Below, piece by piece: positions 1 through 9,751 of a DNA stretch of 64,000 nucleotides. The notes under the pieces were generated by a model. The model had not been told where the DNA came from, made no database searches, and saw only the letters and a program-made list of their open reading frames with translations. The DNA is from Mycoavidus sp. B2-EB (GTDB taxonomy: Bacteria > Pseudomonadota > Gammaproteobacteria > Burkholderiales > Burkholderiaceae): positions 124,001 to 188,000 of the forward strand of contig NZ_AP021872.1 in assembly GCF_014218255.1 (NCBI RefSeq). Direction: 5' to 3'. The translations under genes were made by a program, and so were the position numbers. The number at the start of each line of letters is the position of its first letter. Position 1 is the first letter of the stretch.

Positions 1-1518
1 CACATCGCCCCGCGCTGCTACTTGCGGTAAATGCGTGACGCATAACACCTGACGTTGCTGTCCGAGTTGGTGCAACAAACGCCCGACTACCTCAGCAACA
101 GCGCCGCCGATACCGCTATCTACCTCATCGAAGATTAAAGTCGGGGTTGGGTTAGCGGTGCTGGTAATGACGGAAAGGGCGAGACTAATCCGCGCTAGCT
201 CGCCGCCGGAGGCGACTTTCGCTAGAGGTCGCAAAGGTACACTAGGATGGCTCGCAACCCGAAATTCGATTTGCTCGAATCCGTGTGCGCGGCCTAAAGG
301 ATGAGATTCCTCTGCCATCTGCGTCAGTGGCACGAGTGCAACTTCAAAGCGTCCTCCCGCCATGGCTAAATCTTGCATGGTCGTAGTGACTGCTGCGCTG
401 AGCTTCTGAGCGGCTTGCGCGCGCGCCTGCGATAACTGGCGCGCTAGTTTCTCATAGTGAGCTTGAGCAGAGGCTGCATCTGCATGCAGTTGCTCCAAAT
501 TGGTTGCCGCCTCGAATTCTTTTAAGCGGGCGCGTCGCGCCGCATGTTCGGCGGGTAGCGTTTCAGGCGTCACATGGAATTTACGGGCGCTGCTATGGAG
601 TGCATTAAGTCGTGTCTCAATCTGGGCGAGTCGAGCAGGGTCAAGCTCGAGCTGTTGGGCATAATGATTTAATGTATGCACGGCTTCACTGATTTGGATT
701 TCGGCCGGCTCTAGAGCGGTCAACGCATCAGCTAGCCGGTCATCAATCTGTGTTTGCTTGCGGAGTTGGTTCATTAACGCGCCAAGTCGTGGCAGCAAAG
801 CCTGATCGGATTCAGCTAATACCTCTAGCGCATGCTGAACGCAGTGAATTAAGCTGGCGGCATGCGTTAAGCGCCGGTGTTCTGTATGAGTCGACTCCCA
901 TTCGCCAGGCTGCGGGGCCAGTTGGTCCAATTCATCTAACTGCCAGATAAGTTGTTCGCGTTCAAGCTGAATCTCACGGTTTGCGTCATGTGCGGTTTGG
1001 GTTGCGCGTATTGCATCGTGCCAACGGTGCCAGGCCTGAGCTGTTTCATGCGCGAGTGGCGCAAGGCCGGCATGTAGATCAAACAGAGTGCGTTGCGCCT
1101 GTGGGCGCATGAGCAGTTGATGCGCATGCTGACCATGGAGGTCAACCAGCATTTCGCCAATTTCCCGCAGTTGCGCAAGCGTAGCGGGTGTGCCGTTGAT
1201 AAAAGCGCGGGACCGGCCGCCACTATCAATGACGCGGCGAAGTAACAAATTATCATGCTCAGCGTCATCTAGTGCGTGCTCATTGAGCCAGTAACGCACC
1301 TGCTCCGAGACCATGAATTCAGCTGTAATTTCTGTACGCGGCTGGCCCGCTCGCACCACGCTTGCATCCGCGCGTGCACCGAGCGCCAAGGTTAGAGCAT
1401 CAATGAGAATTGATTTGCCAGCCCCGGTTTCGCCGGAAAATACGGTGAAACCAGGCTCAAATTCAAGTTTAAGCGTGTTGACGATAACAAAATCGCGAAT
1501 CGATAAATAGCGTAACAT
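1..1518 (-). CDS. recN: DNA repair protein RecN (3' end outside window)
   Basis: RecN is an SMC-like ATPase acting in recombinational repair of double-strand breaks. The first 506 codons are visible and the carboxyl end runs off the left edge; the family is usually about 550 residues, so roughly 45 are missing. The start at 1518 opens with MLRYLSIRDFVIVNTL, as in beta-proteobacterial RecN. Walker A (GETGAGKS) is at residues 29-36. Walker B (TLIFDEVDSGIGG) is encoded near position 130, followed by VTHLPQVAA. The reading frame is open throughout. It lies 127 bp downstream of nadK in the same direction, the usual Burkholderia arrangement, and may be cotranscribed with it. Confidence 0.96.
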   Translation of the reverse strand, partial: MLRYLSIRDFVIVNTLKLEFEPGFTVFSGETGAGKSILIDALTLALGARADASVVRAGQPRTEITAEFMVSEQVRYWLNEHALDDAEHDNLLLRRVIDSGGRSRAFINGTPATLAQLREIGEMLVDLHGQHAHQLLMRPQAQRTLFDLHAGLAPLAHETAQAWHRWHDAIRATQTAHDANREIQLEREQLIWQLDELDQLAPQPGEWESTHTEHRRLTHAASLIHCVQHALEVLAESDQALLPRLGALMNQLRKQTQIDDRLADALTALEPAEIQISEAVHTLNHYAQQLELDPARLAQIETRLNALHSSARKFHVTPETLPAEHAARRARLKEFEAATNLEQLHADAASAQAHYEKLARQLSQARAQAAQKLSAAVTTTMQDLAMAGGRFEVALVPLTQMAEESHPLGRAHGFEQIEFRVASHPSVPLRPLAKVASGGELARISLALSVITSTANPTPTLIFDEVDSGIGGAVAEVVGRLLHQLGQQRQVLCVTHLPQVAARGDV

Positions 1519-1645
1519 CCTAAGCTCGGACTCATAAAAAATTCGCTGCCGCAATCAAAGCATCGCAAGCAGTTTGAGAATATCGCAAAATCTAATTTAC
1601 AGCTAGCCAGTCGTTAGAGAGTGCTTGGCTAACTGCGCGCGCAGT

Positions 1646-2569
1646 TCAATCAATATTAAGATTAGGTCCATATGAAGGCGGTTCACTCCAATGTAGCTTG
1701 CTGCGCAACGTTGCATAATAACTATATGTTGGCGGATGCAAGAAAGGCACCGTATGATTGGAGCGGCGGACTTCGATGGTATCGTCCAACTCTAAAGCAG
1801 TGAATGATTGCATATCAAAATTCACATTCACATCGCGCCCGCTGGTGATCTGAATCGCGATCTCGGAATGATCAGGTAATACAATGGGTCGGTTTGATAG
1901 CGCGTGGGGCGCGATAGGTACCAGGACAATCCCACCCAACTGAGGATGCAAAATCGGCCCCTGCGATGATAATGCATAGGCCGTGGAACCGGTTGGAGTG
2001 GCGACAATTAGGCCATCGGAACGCTGCTCATACATGAAGCAACCGTTTACCTGAACCCGTAATTCGACCATGCCAGAAAAGCCGCTACGGTTGACGACTA
2101 CATCATTAAAAGCGAGCGCATGGTAAATGGGTGCGCCAGCCCGCATGATGCGTGCTTCAAGCAGGGCGCGCTCTTCTCGTTCAAAATGACCTGCTAGCAT
2201 GGTCGGGATAACCTGCTGCATTTCACTAATTGAGATATCGGTAATAAAACCCAGCCGCCCGTGATTAATGCCGATCAATGGCGTGCCGTAAGACGCGAGT
2301 TGGCGGCTTACGCCAAGCATTGTGCCGTCGCCTCCTAACACAATCGCAACATCGGCGCGGTGGCCTATCTCAGTGAGCGTCAAAATTGGACAGCGCGTTA
2401 AATCATCATACGCTGCCAAGTTAATGACGCGGGCGGTGTTGGCTTCAAACACAACCTCAAAGCCATCTTGCTGAATGCGCTTAGCCAAGAGCGCCAATAA
2501 CTCTCCAATCCGTAGAGCATCGGTGCGACCGATGAGAGCGATGGTTTTAAAAGGAGCGTGGTTTTGCAT
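1646..2569 (-). CDS. nadK: NAD kinase
   Basis: This cytoplasmic enzyme phosphorylates NAD to NADP. The diagnostic GGDGT motif is at about residues 79-83, followed by the conserved GINHGRLGF and the substrate-binding region [18 protein letters not shown] chose the ATG at 2569 ([15 protein letters not shown]) because family alignment begins there and it gives 307 residues. An upstream ATG would add about 26 residues ([14 protein letters not shown]...) without family similarity. No strong ribosome-binding site precedes either start. It is divergent from hrcA and upstream of recN on the same strand. Confidence 0.95.
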   Translation of the reverse strand: MQNHAPFKTIALIGRTDALRIGELLALLAKRIQQDGFEVVFEANTARVINLAAYDDLTRCPILTLTEIGHRADVAIVLGGDGTMLGVSRQLASYGTPLIGINHGRLGFITDISISEMQQVIPTMLAGHFEREERALLEARIMRAGAPIYHALAFNDVVVNRSGFSGMVELRVQVNGCFMYEQRSDGLIVATPTGSTAYALSSQGPILHPQLGGIVLVPIAPHALSNRPIVLPDHSEIAIQITSGRDVNVNFDMQSFTALELDDTIEVRRSNHTVPFLHPPTYSYYATLRSKLHWSEPPSYGPNLNID

Positions 2570-2768
2570 AGTGGGCTTATGCCGTGATTGAAAAAGACGA
2601 TGCACCATTTGGAAATAAAGTTGCGCTGCGCCCAGAAAGAGGAACATACCATGTTTGCCTAACTAGGCAATAAGGCTTTTTAAGTCGTTGATCTTATTTT
2701 GATCGATCGGCCAAAAAAACCATGATGAATCCGCGGTTACTGTGACGATTGCGCTACAATTTAGTTCT

Positions 2769-3797
2769 ATGTTAGACCCGCGCGCCAAAACTCTGCTTAA
2801 AACTCTGATTGAACGGTATATTGCCGAAGGTCAGCCGGTGGGGTCGCGCACGCTCTCTAAATATTCTGGCCTTGAGCTGAGTTCCGCAACCATCCGTAAT
2901 GTGATGTCTGATCTAGAGGACAGTGGGCTGATTGTGAGTCCGCACACCTCAGCCGGCCGTATCCCCACGCCACGGGCTTATCGACTCTTCGTCGATACCA
3001 TGCTGGTGGCTCAGCCGCCCACAGATGATGCGCGGGTTGAAAGTACGGTGCGCACACGATTGCAGCCTGGCGAGCCGAATAAACTCGTGGCGGCTGCGGC
3101 GAGCGTGCTCTCCAATTTGTCGCAATTTGCGGGTGTGGTTTTAACGCCGCGGCGCAGCCATATATTTAAGCAGATTGAATTTATGCGTCTTTCGGAAAAA
3201 CGCATTCTGCTGGTTATCGTGACCCCTGAAGGCGATGTGCAAAACCGCATTATGGCGACGCAAAAGGAATACTCGTCCGCACAGCTCAGCGAAGCATCAA
3301 ATTATATTAATGCAAATTATGCAAATTTGAGCTTTACTGAAGTGCGTAAACGCTTACGTGCGGAACTTGAAGCGCTGCGCGGCGATATGACGCATTTAAT
3401 GCACGTCATGCAGGAAGCGGTCGTCGCCAGTACGGACGATTCTGATTTGGGCGAAGCCGTCTTGATCTCTGGGGAGCGGAATTTGCTTGAGGTCGCGGAT
3501 TTGTCGTCTGATATGGATCGCTTGCGTAAGCTGTTTGATATCTTTGATCAAAAAACCAGTTTATTACAGCTGCTTGAAGTCTCTAGTCACGCGCAAGGCG
3601 TGCAGATTTTTATCGGCGGCGAATCCAATCTCGTACCGATTGAGCAAATGAGCGTAGTCACTTCATCCTATGAGGTCGATGGCCAAGTGGTCGGCACGCT
3701 TGGCGTAATTGGCCCAACGCGGATGGCATATCAGCGCGTCATTCCGATTGTTGATATTACAGCAAAGTTGCTGTCGCAAGCTTTGAGCCAACGGTAA
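2769..3797 (+). CDS. hrcA: Heat-inducible transcription repressor HrcA
   Basis: HrcA represses class I heat-shock genes by binding CIRCE elements. The protein opens with [20 protein letters not shown] and a winged-helix DNA-binding segment ([26 protein letters not shown], residues about 25-50) followed by the [11 protein letters not shown] signature. The rest is the GAF-like HrcA dimerisation region. The start at 2769 matches the family start; an in-frame ATG at 2742 would add nine unrelated residues. The protein is 342 aa, normal length. It heads the chaperone cluster. No CIRCE repeat (TTAGCACTC-N9-GAGTGCTAA) was found in this window, so its operator targets presumably lie elsewhere. Confidence 0.96.
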   Translation: MLDPRAKTLLKTLIERYIAEGQPVGSRTLSKYSGLELSSATIRNVMSDLEDSGLIVSPHTSAGRIPTPRAYRLFVDTMLVAQPPTDDARVESTVRTRLQPGEPNKLVAAAASVLSNLSQFAGVVLTPRRSHIFKQIEFMRLSEKRILLVIVTPEGDVQNRIMATQKEYSSAQLSEASNYINANYANLSFTEVRKRLRAELEALRGDMTHLMHVMQEAVVASTDDSDLGEAVLISGERNLLEVADLSSDMDRLRKLFDIFDQKTSLLQLLEVSSHAQGVQIFIGGESNLVPIEQMSVVTSSYEVDGQVVGTLGVIGPTRMAYQRVIPIVDITAKLLSQALSQR

Positions 3798-3955
3798 CCC
3801 GAAGTTAAAGCGCCTCGTTTCGCCCTGTCTGAAACCGAGAGAGGAATTGAGTCGGCGCAAATTAATTAAAAATTTATTTAGCGCTGCCGCGGCGCTGAGC
3901 GGATGTCAGATTCTCTCTGCAAATTACGTCAGAATAGAGTTAAATTTTTGATTTA

Positions 3956-4007
3956 TTGACATGCCTTGCAAAAGATAATAGAGTCTTCCCTGACATTTCT
4001 CAGGGAA
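3956..4007 (+). promoter_or_regulatory. Possible promoter and perfect dyad ahead of the resolvase gene
   Basis: A TTGACA box is at 3956-3961. With a 17-bp spacer it faces a poor -10 (TAGAGT, 3979-3984). Just downstream is a perfect 8-bp inverted repeat, TTCCCTGA (3986-3993) and TCAGGGAA (4000-4007), with a 6-base loop. It ends 8 bases before the ATG at 4016 and 48 before the resolvase start. A dyad at the presumed transcription start could be an operator or a 5'-UTR hairpin. Both roles are inferred. Confidence 0.3.
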
Positions 4008-4015
4008 TTTGAGCA

Positions 4016-4138
4016 ATGAGCGAAATCATCATTTACGAACCAGCAGACGCAAGCCATGAACGGACAGAGTATTGGGTACATCCGGGTCAGCACTTTCGAT
4101 CAGAACCCGGAACGGCAACTGGAAGGCGTTCAGGTTGA
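4016..4138 (+). pseudogene. Short leader ORF, possible RhuM/ORF6N-type amino-terminal scrap
   Basis: An ATG at 4016 opens a reading frame whose first residues are MSEIIIYEPADASHE. The MSEIIIY..AD pattern resembles the amino end of RhuM/ORF6N-type virulence proteins. After about 15 codons the frame simply overlaps the resolvase gene in another register and means nothing. I read this as the 5' scrap of a lost gene, or as a translated leader reaching the resolvase start. The similarity is short and by eye only. Confidence 0.25.
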
Positions 4139-4616
4139 CCACACCTTCACCGACAAGGCATCAGGCAAGGATATTAAGCGCCCGCAATTGGAAGCACTGG
4201 TAAGTTTTGCCCGTACTGGCGACACCGTGGTGGTGCATAGCATGGATCGCCTAGCGCGCAATCTTGATGATCTGCATCGCATCGTGCAAATGTTGACGCA
4301 ACGCGGTGTGCGTATTGAATTTATCAAAGAACATCTATGTTTTACCAGCGAAGATTCACCAATGGCAAATCTGATGTTATCTGTCATGGGCGCATTTGCA
4401 GAGTTTGAACGCTCCCTGATCAAAGAGCGCCAGCGCGAAGGTATTGCGTTGGCTAAACAACGTGGTGCCTATCGTGGCCGCAAAAGATCGCTCTCGGACG
4501 TTGAAATTACTGAATTACGCCGTCGCATTGCGGGCGGCGCTCAAAAATCTCAGGTCGCACGCGACTTTAGTATCAGCCGGGAAACGTTGTATCAATATTT
4601 GAGGACCGTGAAATAA
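4056..4616 (+). CDS. Serine recombinase (resolvase/invertase family)
   Basis: This is a 186-aa small serine recombinase. The catalytic serine lies in GYIRVST near residue 12, with the usual basic segment HSMDRLARNLDDL (about 61-73) and GAFAEFERSLIKERQREG (about 113-130). The carboxyl end is a helix-turn-helix (SQVARDFSISRETLYQYLR). Such proteins resolve transposon cointegrates or invert segments by cutting with a 5' phosphoserine link. It lies between hrcA and hemH, which are neighbours in related genomes as far as I know, and ends only 3 bp before hemH. No transposase or terminal inverted repeats were found around it, so it looks like a stranded mobile-element gene. Confidence 0.9.
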   Translation: MNGQSIGYIRVSTFDQNPERQLEGVQVDHTFTDKASGKDIKRPQLEALVSFARTGDTVVVHSMDRLARNLDDLHRIVQMLTQRGVRIEFIKEHLCFTSEDSPMANLMLSVMGAFAEFERSLIKERQREGIALAKQRGAYRGRKRSLSDVEITELRRRIAGGAQKSQVARDFSISRETLYQYLRTVK

Positions 4617-4619
4617 CGT

Positions 4620-5687
4620 ATGCCAATGCCTGTTGAGCTTGAACCACAGAGTCAGCCAAGCCATTCATCGCGCGTCGCAGTGTTGTTGATTAACCTGGGT
4701 ACGCCAGATAGGCCAACGCCGCGGTCAATTCGGCGCTATCTGGCCGAATTTTTGTCTGATCCGCGGGTGATTGAAATTCCTGCGCTGATCTGGCAATTGA
4801 TTTTGCGTTTGATTATTTTGCCCTTGCGCGGGCGTGCCGTGGCGGCTAAATATAGGTCAATCTGGCTGCCCGAAGGCTCGCCTTTGCACGTCTATACTGC
4901 GCAACAAGCTCAAGCGTTGCAGCAGCGGCTTAATGCGCAAGGCTATACCGTCGATGTGGCGTATGCGATGCGCTATGGGACGCGCAATATCCATCAGATG
5001 CTCACGCAATTAAAACACCGCGGGGCTGAGCGCATCTTGCTGCTGCCGATGTATCCGCAATATTGCGCAGCTACTACGGCCTCCGCTTTTGATATGGCGT
5101 TTACGGCATTACAACGGATGCGTAACCAGCCTGAATTGCGCACAATTCGGCATTATGCGGATTTTATGCCGTATCTTGATGCGCTTGCAGCGCAAGTGCG
5201 CGCGCATTGGGCAATCCACGGCTTGCCTGATTTTGCCTCAGGCAGCCGCTTACTGTTGAGCTTTCATGGCGTGCCTAAACGCATCATCGATTTAGGTGAT
5301 CCGTATTATATGCACTGTCAGTTAACGGCGACATTGCTTGCGCAAAGACTGAGTTTATCCGATGCTGAATACTGTATAACCTTTCAATCACGCTTTGGTC
5401 GAGCTGAATGGTTGCGGCCGGATACGGCGGCAGTCCTTGAAGAGCTCGGAGCGGCAGGAGTAAAGCGGGTTGATGTGCTCTGCCCGGGTTTTACGGCGGA
5501 TTGTTTAGAAACGCTTGAAGAAATTGGGATTGAAGGGCGGGCGACTTTTTTGCGCGCGGGAGGAGAGGCATATCATTACATTCCATGCTTAAATGCTGCG
5601 CCGTTGTTTATCGATAGCTTAGCAGACCTGGTGGGTTTACACCTGCAAGGTTGGCCTGCTCAAAATTCATCTGGCGTATCCTCTTGA
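4620..5687 (+). CDS. hemH: Ferrochelatase
   Basis: Ferrochelatase inserts Fe2+ into protoporphyrin IX, the last step of protohaem synthesis. The 355-aa protein has the amino-terminal [13 protein letters not shown] motif, the [12 protein letters not shown] segment, the active-site [11 protein letters not shown] with the metal-binding histidine, [12 protein letters not shown], and the [15 protein letters not shown] block. The start is 3 bp after the resolvase stop. There is no clear ribosome-binding site apart from GAGGA about 14 bases upstream, so translation may be coupled to the resolvase gene. The first dozen residues are not conserved, so the true start could be the ATG at 4626. Its stop codon overlaps the -35 box of the grpE promoter. 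Confidence 0.96.
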   Translation: MPMPVELEPQSQPSHSSRVAVLLINLGTPDRPTPRSIRRYLAEFLSDPRVIEIPALIWQLILRLIILPLRGRAVAAKYRSIWLPEGSPLHVYTAQQAQALQQRLNAQGYTVDVAYAMRYGTRNIHQMLTQLKHRGAERILLLPMYPQYCAATTASAFDMAFTALQRMRNQPELRTIRHYADFMPYLDALAAQVRAHWAIHGLPDFASGSRLLLSFHGVPKRIIDLGDPYYMHCQLTATLLAQRLSLSDAEYCITFQSRFGRAEWLRPDTAAVLEELGAAGVKRVDVLCPGFTADCLETLEEIGIEGRATFLRAGGEAYHYIPCLNAAPLFIDSLADLVGLHLQGWPAQNSSGVSS

Positions 5688-5710
5688 AATAGGTGATTAG
5701 GTCCCCAATT
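5683..5710 (+). promoter_or_regulatory. Sigma-32-type heat-shock promoter for grpE
   Basis: CTTGAAA at 5683-5689 is a perfect match to the sigma-32 -35 box. After a 13-bp spacer comes CCCCAATT at 5703-5710, close to the -10 consensus CCCCATNT. The -35 box overlaps the stop codon of hemH (TGA, 5685-5687). Transcription would begin near 5717, giving a leader of about 90 bases before grpE. This points to sigma-32 control of grpE, and possibly of dnaK by read-through. Confidence 0.75.
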
Positions 5711-5804
5711 AGACCTTCTGCAATAAAAAGCATGTAATTTCCATCCTAACGGAACATTCTACATTGTGTAAAATCATTTTTTGGATTGAATAAATAGATT
5801 GAAT

Positions 5805-6380
5805 ATGGAAGAAAAGCAGCCTAATCAAACACCTCAGCTAGAGGATATGCTAAACGAAGTCTCCTCCCCAGAAAGCGCTTGCTTGACTGACGAGGCGCTC
5901 GCTAGGGCGCAGGAAAAAATTGCTGAACTCGAAGGCAATTACTTACGCGCTAAGGCAGAAACCGAAAATATGCGCCGCCGCGCCCAAGAGGATGTTGAAA
6001 AAGCACATAAATTCGCACTAGAGCGATTTGCTGGACATCTTTTGCCCGTAATAGATAGTTTTGACGCTGCGCTGGCCGATCCTTCAGAGGATCTTGCTCA
6101 AGTGCGCGAAGGGATTGAGCTGATCTTACGCCAGTTTAATAGCGCGCTGGAAAAGGGGCGGATTGTGGTGATGAATCCAGTTGGCGAGAAATTTGATCCG
6201 CGTTTGCATCAAGCCATTTCAATGGTCAGCGCTGAGCAAGAGCCGAATACAGTGGTGAGTGTTTTGCAAAAAGGCTATCTGATTGCGGAGCGTGTCTTGC
6301 GCCCAGCATTAGTCACCGTCTGCGAGCCCAAAAGCGCCAGCTCTTCCGCGCCGGCTGCGCATAACGCCAAGCTGGCGTAA
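5805..6380 (+). CDS. grpE: Nucleotide exchange factor GrpE
   Basis: GrpE releases ADP from DnaK. The 191-aa protein has an acidic variable amino end, a long coiled-coil helix ([24 protein letters not shown], about residues 37-60), and the conserved [10 protein letters not shown] and [18 protein letters not shown] segments of the beta-wing domain. I use ATG 5805. An in-frame TTG at 5799 would add two residues. No strong ribosome-binding site is seen. It lies between its heat-shock promoter and dnaK. Confidence 0.95.
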   Translation: MEEKQPNQTPQLEDMLNEVSSPESACLTDEALARAQEKIAELEGNYLRAKAETENMRRRAQEDVEKAHKFALERFAGHLLPVIDSFDAALADPSEDLAQVREGIELILRQFNSALEKGRIVVMNPVGEKFDPRLHQAISMVSAEQEPNTVVSVLQKGYLIAERVLRPALVTVCEPKSASSSAPAAHNAKLA

Positions 6381-6388
6381 AGAAACGC

Positions 6389-6417
6389 CTTGAAAATAAG
6401 CATATCGTACTTATTTT
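6389..6417 (+). promoter_or_regulatory. AT-rich inverted repeat with sigma-32-like box before dnaK
   Basis: AAAATAAG (6393-6400) and CTTATTTT (6410-6417) form a perfect 8-bp inverted repeat around a 9-base centre. The 9-base spacing recalls CIRCE geometry, but the arms do not match CIRCE. A CTTGAAA box at 6389-6395 overlaps the left arm. At sigma-32 spacing the downstream sequence ACTTATTT is only a partial -10 match. The element could be a weak secondary heat-shock promoter, an operator, or a weak terminator after grpE. Confidence 0.3.
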
Positions 6418-6482
6418 TAGCATAGTTTGAATAAACAGGTAAGCCATGCGCTTACGACGATTTAGAGGATTAGGAGAATTAA

Positions 6483-8417
6483 ATGGGTAAAGTTATCGGG
6501 ATTGATCTGGGTACGACGAACTCTTGTGTTGCCGTGACTGAAGGCAATCAGGTTAAAGTGATTGAAAATTCAGAAGGCGCTCGCACGACGCCTTCGATCA
6601 TCGCTTATATGGAAGATGGCGAAATTTTTGTCGGTGCACCCGCTAAACGGCAGGCTGTAACCAATCCGCGCAATACACTTTTTGCAGTTAAGCGCTTGAT
6701 TGGGCGGCGCTTCGAAGAAAAAGAGGTGCAAAAAGACATTAGCTTGATGCCATATAAAATCCTCAAAGCAGATAATGGCGATGCTTGGGTTGAAGCGCAG
6801 AAGCAAAAGCTTGCGCCGCCCCAAGTTTTGGCTGAAGTGCTGCGCAAAATGAAAAAAACGGCCGAAGATTATCTAGGCGAACCCGTCACGGAGGCCGTCA
6901 TAACCGTACCGGCGTATTTTAATGACAGTCAGCGCCAAGCAACCAAAGATGCAGGCCGTATTGCTGGGCTTGAAGTCAAGCGCATCATCAACGAGCCTAC
7001 TGCGGCAGCGCTCGCTTTTGGGTTGGACAAAAAAGAAAAAGGGGATCGCAAGATCGCCGTTTATGACTTGGGTGGCGGCACCTTTGATGTATCGATCATT
7101 GAAATCGCTGATGTTGATGGCGAAATGCAATTTGAAGTTCTATCGACCAATGGTGATACCTTCCTCGGTGGCGAAGACTTTGATCAACGTATTATCGATT
7201 ACATTATTGGCGAGTTTAAGAAAGAGCAGGGCGTCGATCTGTCAAAAGATGTGTTGGCGTTGCAGCGCTTAAAAGAAGCTGCCGAAAAAGCTAAAATTGA
7301 ACTCTCGAGCCTGCAACAAACCGAGATCAACCTACCTTATATTACGGCGGATGCGAGTGGGCCAAAGCATCTGAATATGAAGATTACCCGCGCTAAGCTG
7401 GAAGCCTTGGTTGAAGAGTTGATTACGCGTACGATTGAGCCCTGCCGTACCGCGATTAAAGATGCGGGAGTGAACGTAAGCGAAATTCATGACGTTATTT
7501 TGGTTGGCGGCATGACACGCATGCCCAAAGTGCAAGAAAAAGTCAAAGAATTTTTCGGCAAAGAACCACGCCGTGACGTTAATCCGGATGAAGCTGTGGC
7601 GGTGGGCGCAGCGATTCAAGGGCAAGTACTGTCAGGCGATCGTACCGACGTGCTGTTGCTTGACGTGACACCGCTCTCACTTGGGATTGAAACGCTGGGT
7701 GGTGTGATGACCAAGATGATTAAAAAGAACACGACGATCCCAACCAAATACTCACAAGTGTTTTCAACCGCGGACGACAATCAGCCGGCCGTCACCATTA
7801 AAGTGTTCCAGGGCGAGCGCGAAATGGCTACGGCGAATAAACTGCTGGGCGAGTTTAACCTTGAAGGAATTGCTCCCGCGCCGCGTGGCTTGCCGCAAAT
7901 CGAAGTGACTTTCGATATCGACGCTAATGGGATTTTGCATGTGTCGGCCAAAGATAAAGCAACCGGCAAAGAAAATAAAGTCACGATCAAAGCCAATTCA
8001 GGTCTATCCGAAGCTGAAATCGAACAAATGGTGAAAGATGCCGAAGCGAATGCCGAGGAAGACCATAAACTACGCGAGTTAGCGGATACCCGTAATCAAG
8101 GTGATGCATTAGTGCATAGCACTAAGAAAGCGTTGACTGAGCACGGCGATAAGCTGGACGCGGCTGAGAAAACCAGCATTGAAGATGCGTCAAAAGCGCT
8201 GGAAGAGGCGCTCAAGCGTGGTGATGCAGATAAAGCTGAACTCGATACAAAAATTGAAGCGCTGGCTCAAGCATCACAAAAACTTGGCGAAAAAATGTAC
8301 GCTAATATGCAAGCTGATGCAGCGGCAGCCGAGCCAGCTAGCGCGGCTGAGGCGGCAACCGGTGGCGCGCAAGAAGACGTCGTCGATGCTGACTTCAAGG
8401 AAGTTAAGAAAAATTAG
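6483..8417 (+). CDS. dnaK: Molecular chaperone DnaK (Hsp70)
   Basis: This is the ATP-driven Hsp70 chaperone. The 644-aa protein starts [18 protein letters not shown] (phosphate-1 loop). It has phosphate-2 [13 protein letters not shown] near residue 195, the adenosine motif [13 protein letters not shown] near 340, the interdomain linker [19 protein letters not shown] near 390, and a substrate-binding domain with an alpha-helical lid. It ends in [14 protein letters not shown], the usual EEVD-like bacterial tail. A good ribosome-binding site (AGGAG) lies 6 bases before the ATG. It sits between grpE and dnaJ, with a hairpin terminator after it. Confidence 0.98.
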   Translation: MGKVIGIDLGTTNSCVAVTEGNQVKVIENSEGARTTPSIIAYMEDGEIFVGAPAKRQAVTNPRNTLFAVKRLIGRRFEEKEVQKDISLMPYKILKADNGDAWVEAQKQKLAPPQVLAEVLRKMKKTAEDYLGEPVTEAVITVPAYFNDSQRQATKDAGRIAGLEVKRIINEPTAAALAFGLDKKEKGDRKIAVYDLGGGTFDVSIIEIADVDGEMQFEVLSTNGDTFLGGEDFDQRIIDYIIGEFKKEQGVDLSKDVLALQRLKEAAEKAKIELSSLQQTEINLPYITADASGPKHLNMKITRAKLEALVEELITRTIEPCRTAIKDAGVNVSEIHDVILVGGMTRMPKVQEKVKEFFGKEPRRDVNPDEAVAVGAAIQGQVLSGDRTDVLLLDVTPLSLGIETLGGVMTKMIKKNTTIPTKYSQVFSTADDNQPAVTIKVFQGEREMATANKLLGEFNLEGIAPAPRGLPQIEVTFDIDANGILHVSAKDKATGKENKVTIKANSGLSEAEIEQMVKDAEANAEEDHKLRELADTRNQGDALVHSTKKALTEHGDKLDAAEKTSIEDASKALEEALKRGDADKAELDTKIEALAQASQKLGEKMYANMQADAAAAEPASAAEAATGGAQEDVVDADFKEVKKN

Positions 8418-8464
8418 GCGGACTGAAATGGTGCATGCTTAGAAGTGAGTTTTGCACAAACAAT

Positions 8465-8499
8465 GCCTGGTGAGCCTTGGCGCTCACCAGGCAAATTTT
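8465..8499 (+). terminator. Rho-independent terminator between dnaK and dnaJ
   Basis: GCCTGGTGAGC (8465-8475) pairs perfectly over 11 bp with GCTCACCAGGC (8482-8492) around a 6-base loop, followed by AAATTTTATTTG. This strong hairpin with a short U tract should stop or reduce transcription after dnaK, making dnaK more abundant than dnaJ. Confidence 0.8.
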
Positions 8500-8551
8500 A
8501 TTTGTAGACATGGAGCTGTTCGCTAAAACTGTGAGTGAACATTGAATCAAT

Positions 8552-9673
8552 ATGGCGAAACGGAATTACTACGACGTTTTGGGCGTTGCCAAAAATGCAA
8601 GCGACGATGACATTAAAAAGGCATATCGTAAGCTGGCGATGAAATATCATCCGGACCGCAACCCGGATAATAAAGAATCAGAAGCGCATTTCAAAGAGGT
8701 TAAAGAAGCCTATGAAATGCTCTCGGATTCACAAAAACGTGCAGCCTACGACCAATACGGCCATGCTGGAGTAGATCCTAATATGAACGGGGGGGCGCAA
8801 GGTTTTGGCGGCTTCGCGGAGGCTTTTGGTGATATTTTTGGCGACATTTTCGGCGGTGGGCAGCGTGGGCCGGCGGGCGCTTCGCGTGTGTATCGGGGCG
8901 CTGATTTACGTTATGGCATGGAAATTACGCTTGAACAGGCTGCGCGCGGCTATGAGACCCAAATTCGGGTGCCCGCCTGGGAGTCATGCACAACGTGTAG
9001 TGGCTCAGGCGCCGCCGCAGGCACTCAGCCGCAGACCTGTCCCGGTTGCTCAGGCTCAGGTACCGTGCGGATGTCACAAGGGTTTTTCAGCATTCAGCAG
9101 ACCTGTCCTAAATGTCATGGTAGCGGCAGTTATATCGCGCAGCCATGCGGCTCTTGCCACGGCGCTGGCAAGATCAAGAAAAATAAGACATTAGCCGTCA
9201 ATATCCCCGCCGGAATTAACGATGGAATGCGGATTCGCTCCGCCGGTAATGGTGAACCTGGTTTGAATGGCGGGCCGCCGGGGGACTTATATGTAGAAAT
9301 TCATGTCAAGCCGCACTCTGTGTTTGAGCGCGATGGCGATGATTTACATTGCCAGATGCCGATCCCGTTTACCTCCGCGGCGCTTGGTGGGGATATAGAG
9401 GTCCCTACTCTGCACGGACGAGCGAGCTTTAACGTGCCAGAAGGTACGCAGCCAGGGAAAACTTTCCGCTTGCGCGGTAAAGGCATTAAAGGCGTGCGCT
9501 CTAATATACCGGGCGATCTTTATGTGCATGTGCAAGTTGAAACGCCCGTTAAACTCACTGATGCACAACGTACATTGCTAAAGCAATTTGAGCAATCACT
9601 GGCAGATGGGGGCGAACGGCATAACCCGCAAAGTAAAGGCTGGTTTGATCGAGTGAAAAGTTTTTTTGAGTAA
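8552..9673 (+). CDS. dnaJ: Co-chaperone DnaJ (Hsp40)
   Basis: DnaJ delivers unfolded substrates to DnaK and stimulates its ATPase. The J domain (residues 1-70) has HPD at 33-35. A Gly/Phe-rich linker (about 75-120) is followed by a zinc-binding region with four CxxCxGxG repeats (about 145-220: [32 protein letters not shown]). Two carboxyl-terminal substrate-binding domains follow. At 373 aa it is a full-length class I DnaJ. It lies 134 bp after dnaK behind the terminator, so it may rely on read-through or its own promoter. Confidence 0.98.
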   Translation: MAKRNYYDVLGVAKNASDDDIKKAYRKLAMKYHPDRNPDNKESEAHFKEVKEAYEMLSDSQKRAAYDQYGHAGVDPNMNGGAQGFGGFAEAFGDIFGDIFGGGQRGPAGASRVYRGADLRYGMEITLEQAARGYETQIRVPAWESCTTCSGSGAAAGTQPQTCPGCSGSGTVRMSQGFFSIQQTCPKCHGSGSYIAQPCGSCHGAGKIKKNKTLAVNIPAGINDGMRIRSAGNGEPGLNGGPPGDLYVEIHVKPHSVFERDGDDLHCQMPIPFTSAALGGDIEVPTLHGRASFNVPEGTQPGKTFRLRGKGIKGVRSNIPGDLYVHVQVETPVKLTDAQRTLLKQFEQSLADGGERHNPQSKGWFDRVKSFFE

Positions 9674-9751
9674 ATCTGCAACCTTAGCGTTGCGCGGCAA
9701 TTTAAATTTCAAATCAAGCTGAGGCGCTAAGGATCATTTTCAATTGAAATC

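Noticed and set aside
2570..2768. CIRCE operator between nadK and hrcA
   Set aside because: No TTAGCACTC or GAGTGCTAA arms are present in this interval.
6570..8442. Several open frames inside and antisense to dnaK
   Set aside because: They are shadows of the dnaK coding sequence with no ribosome-binding sites and no recognisable products.
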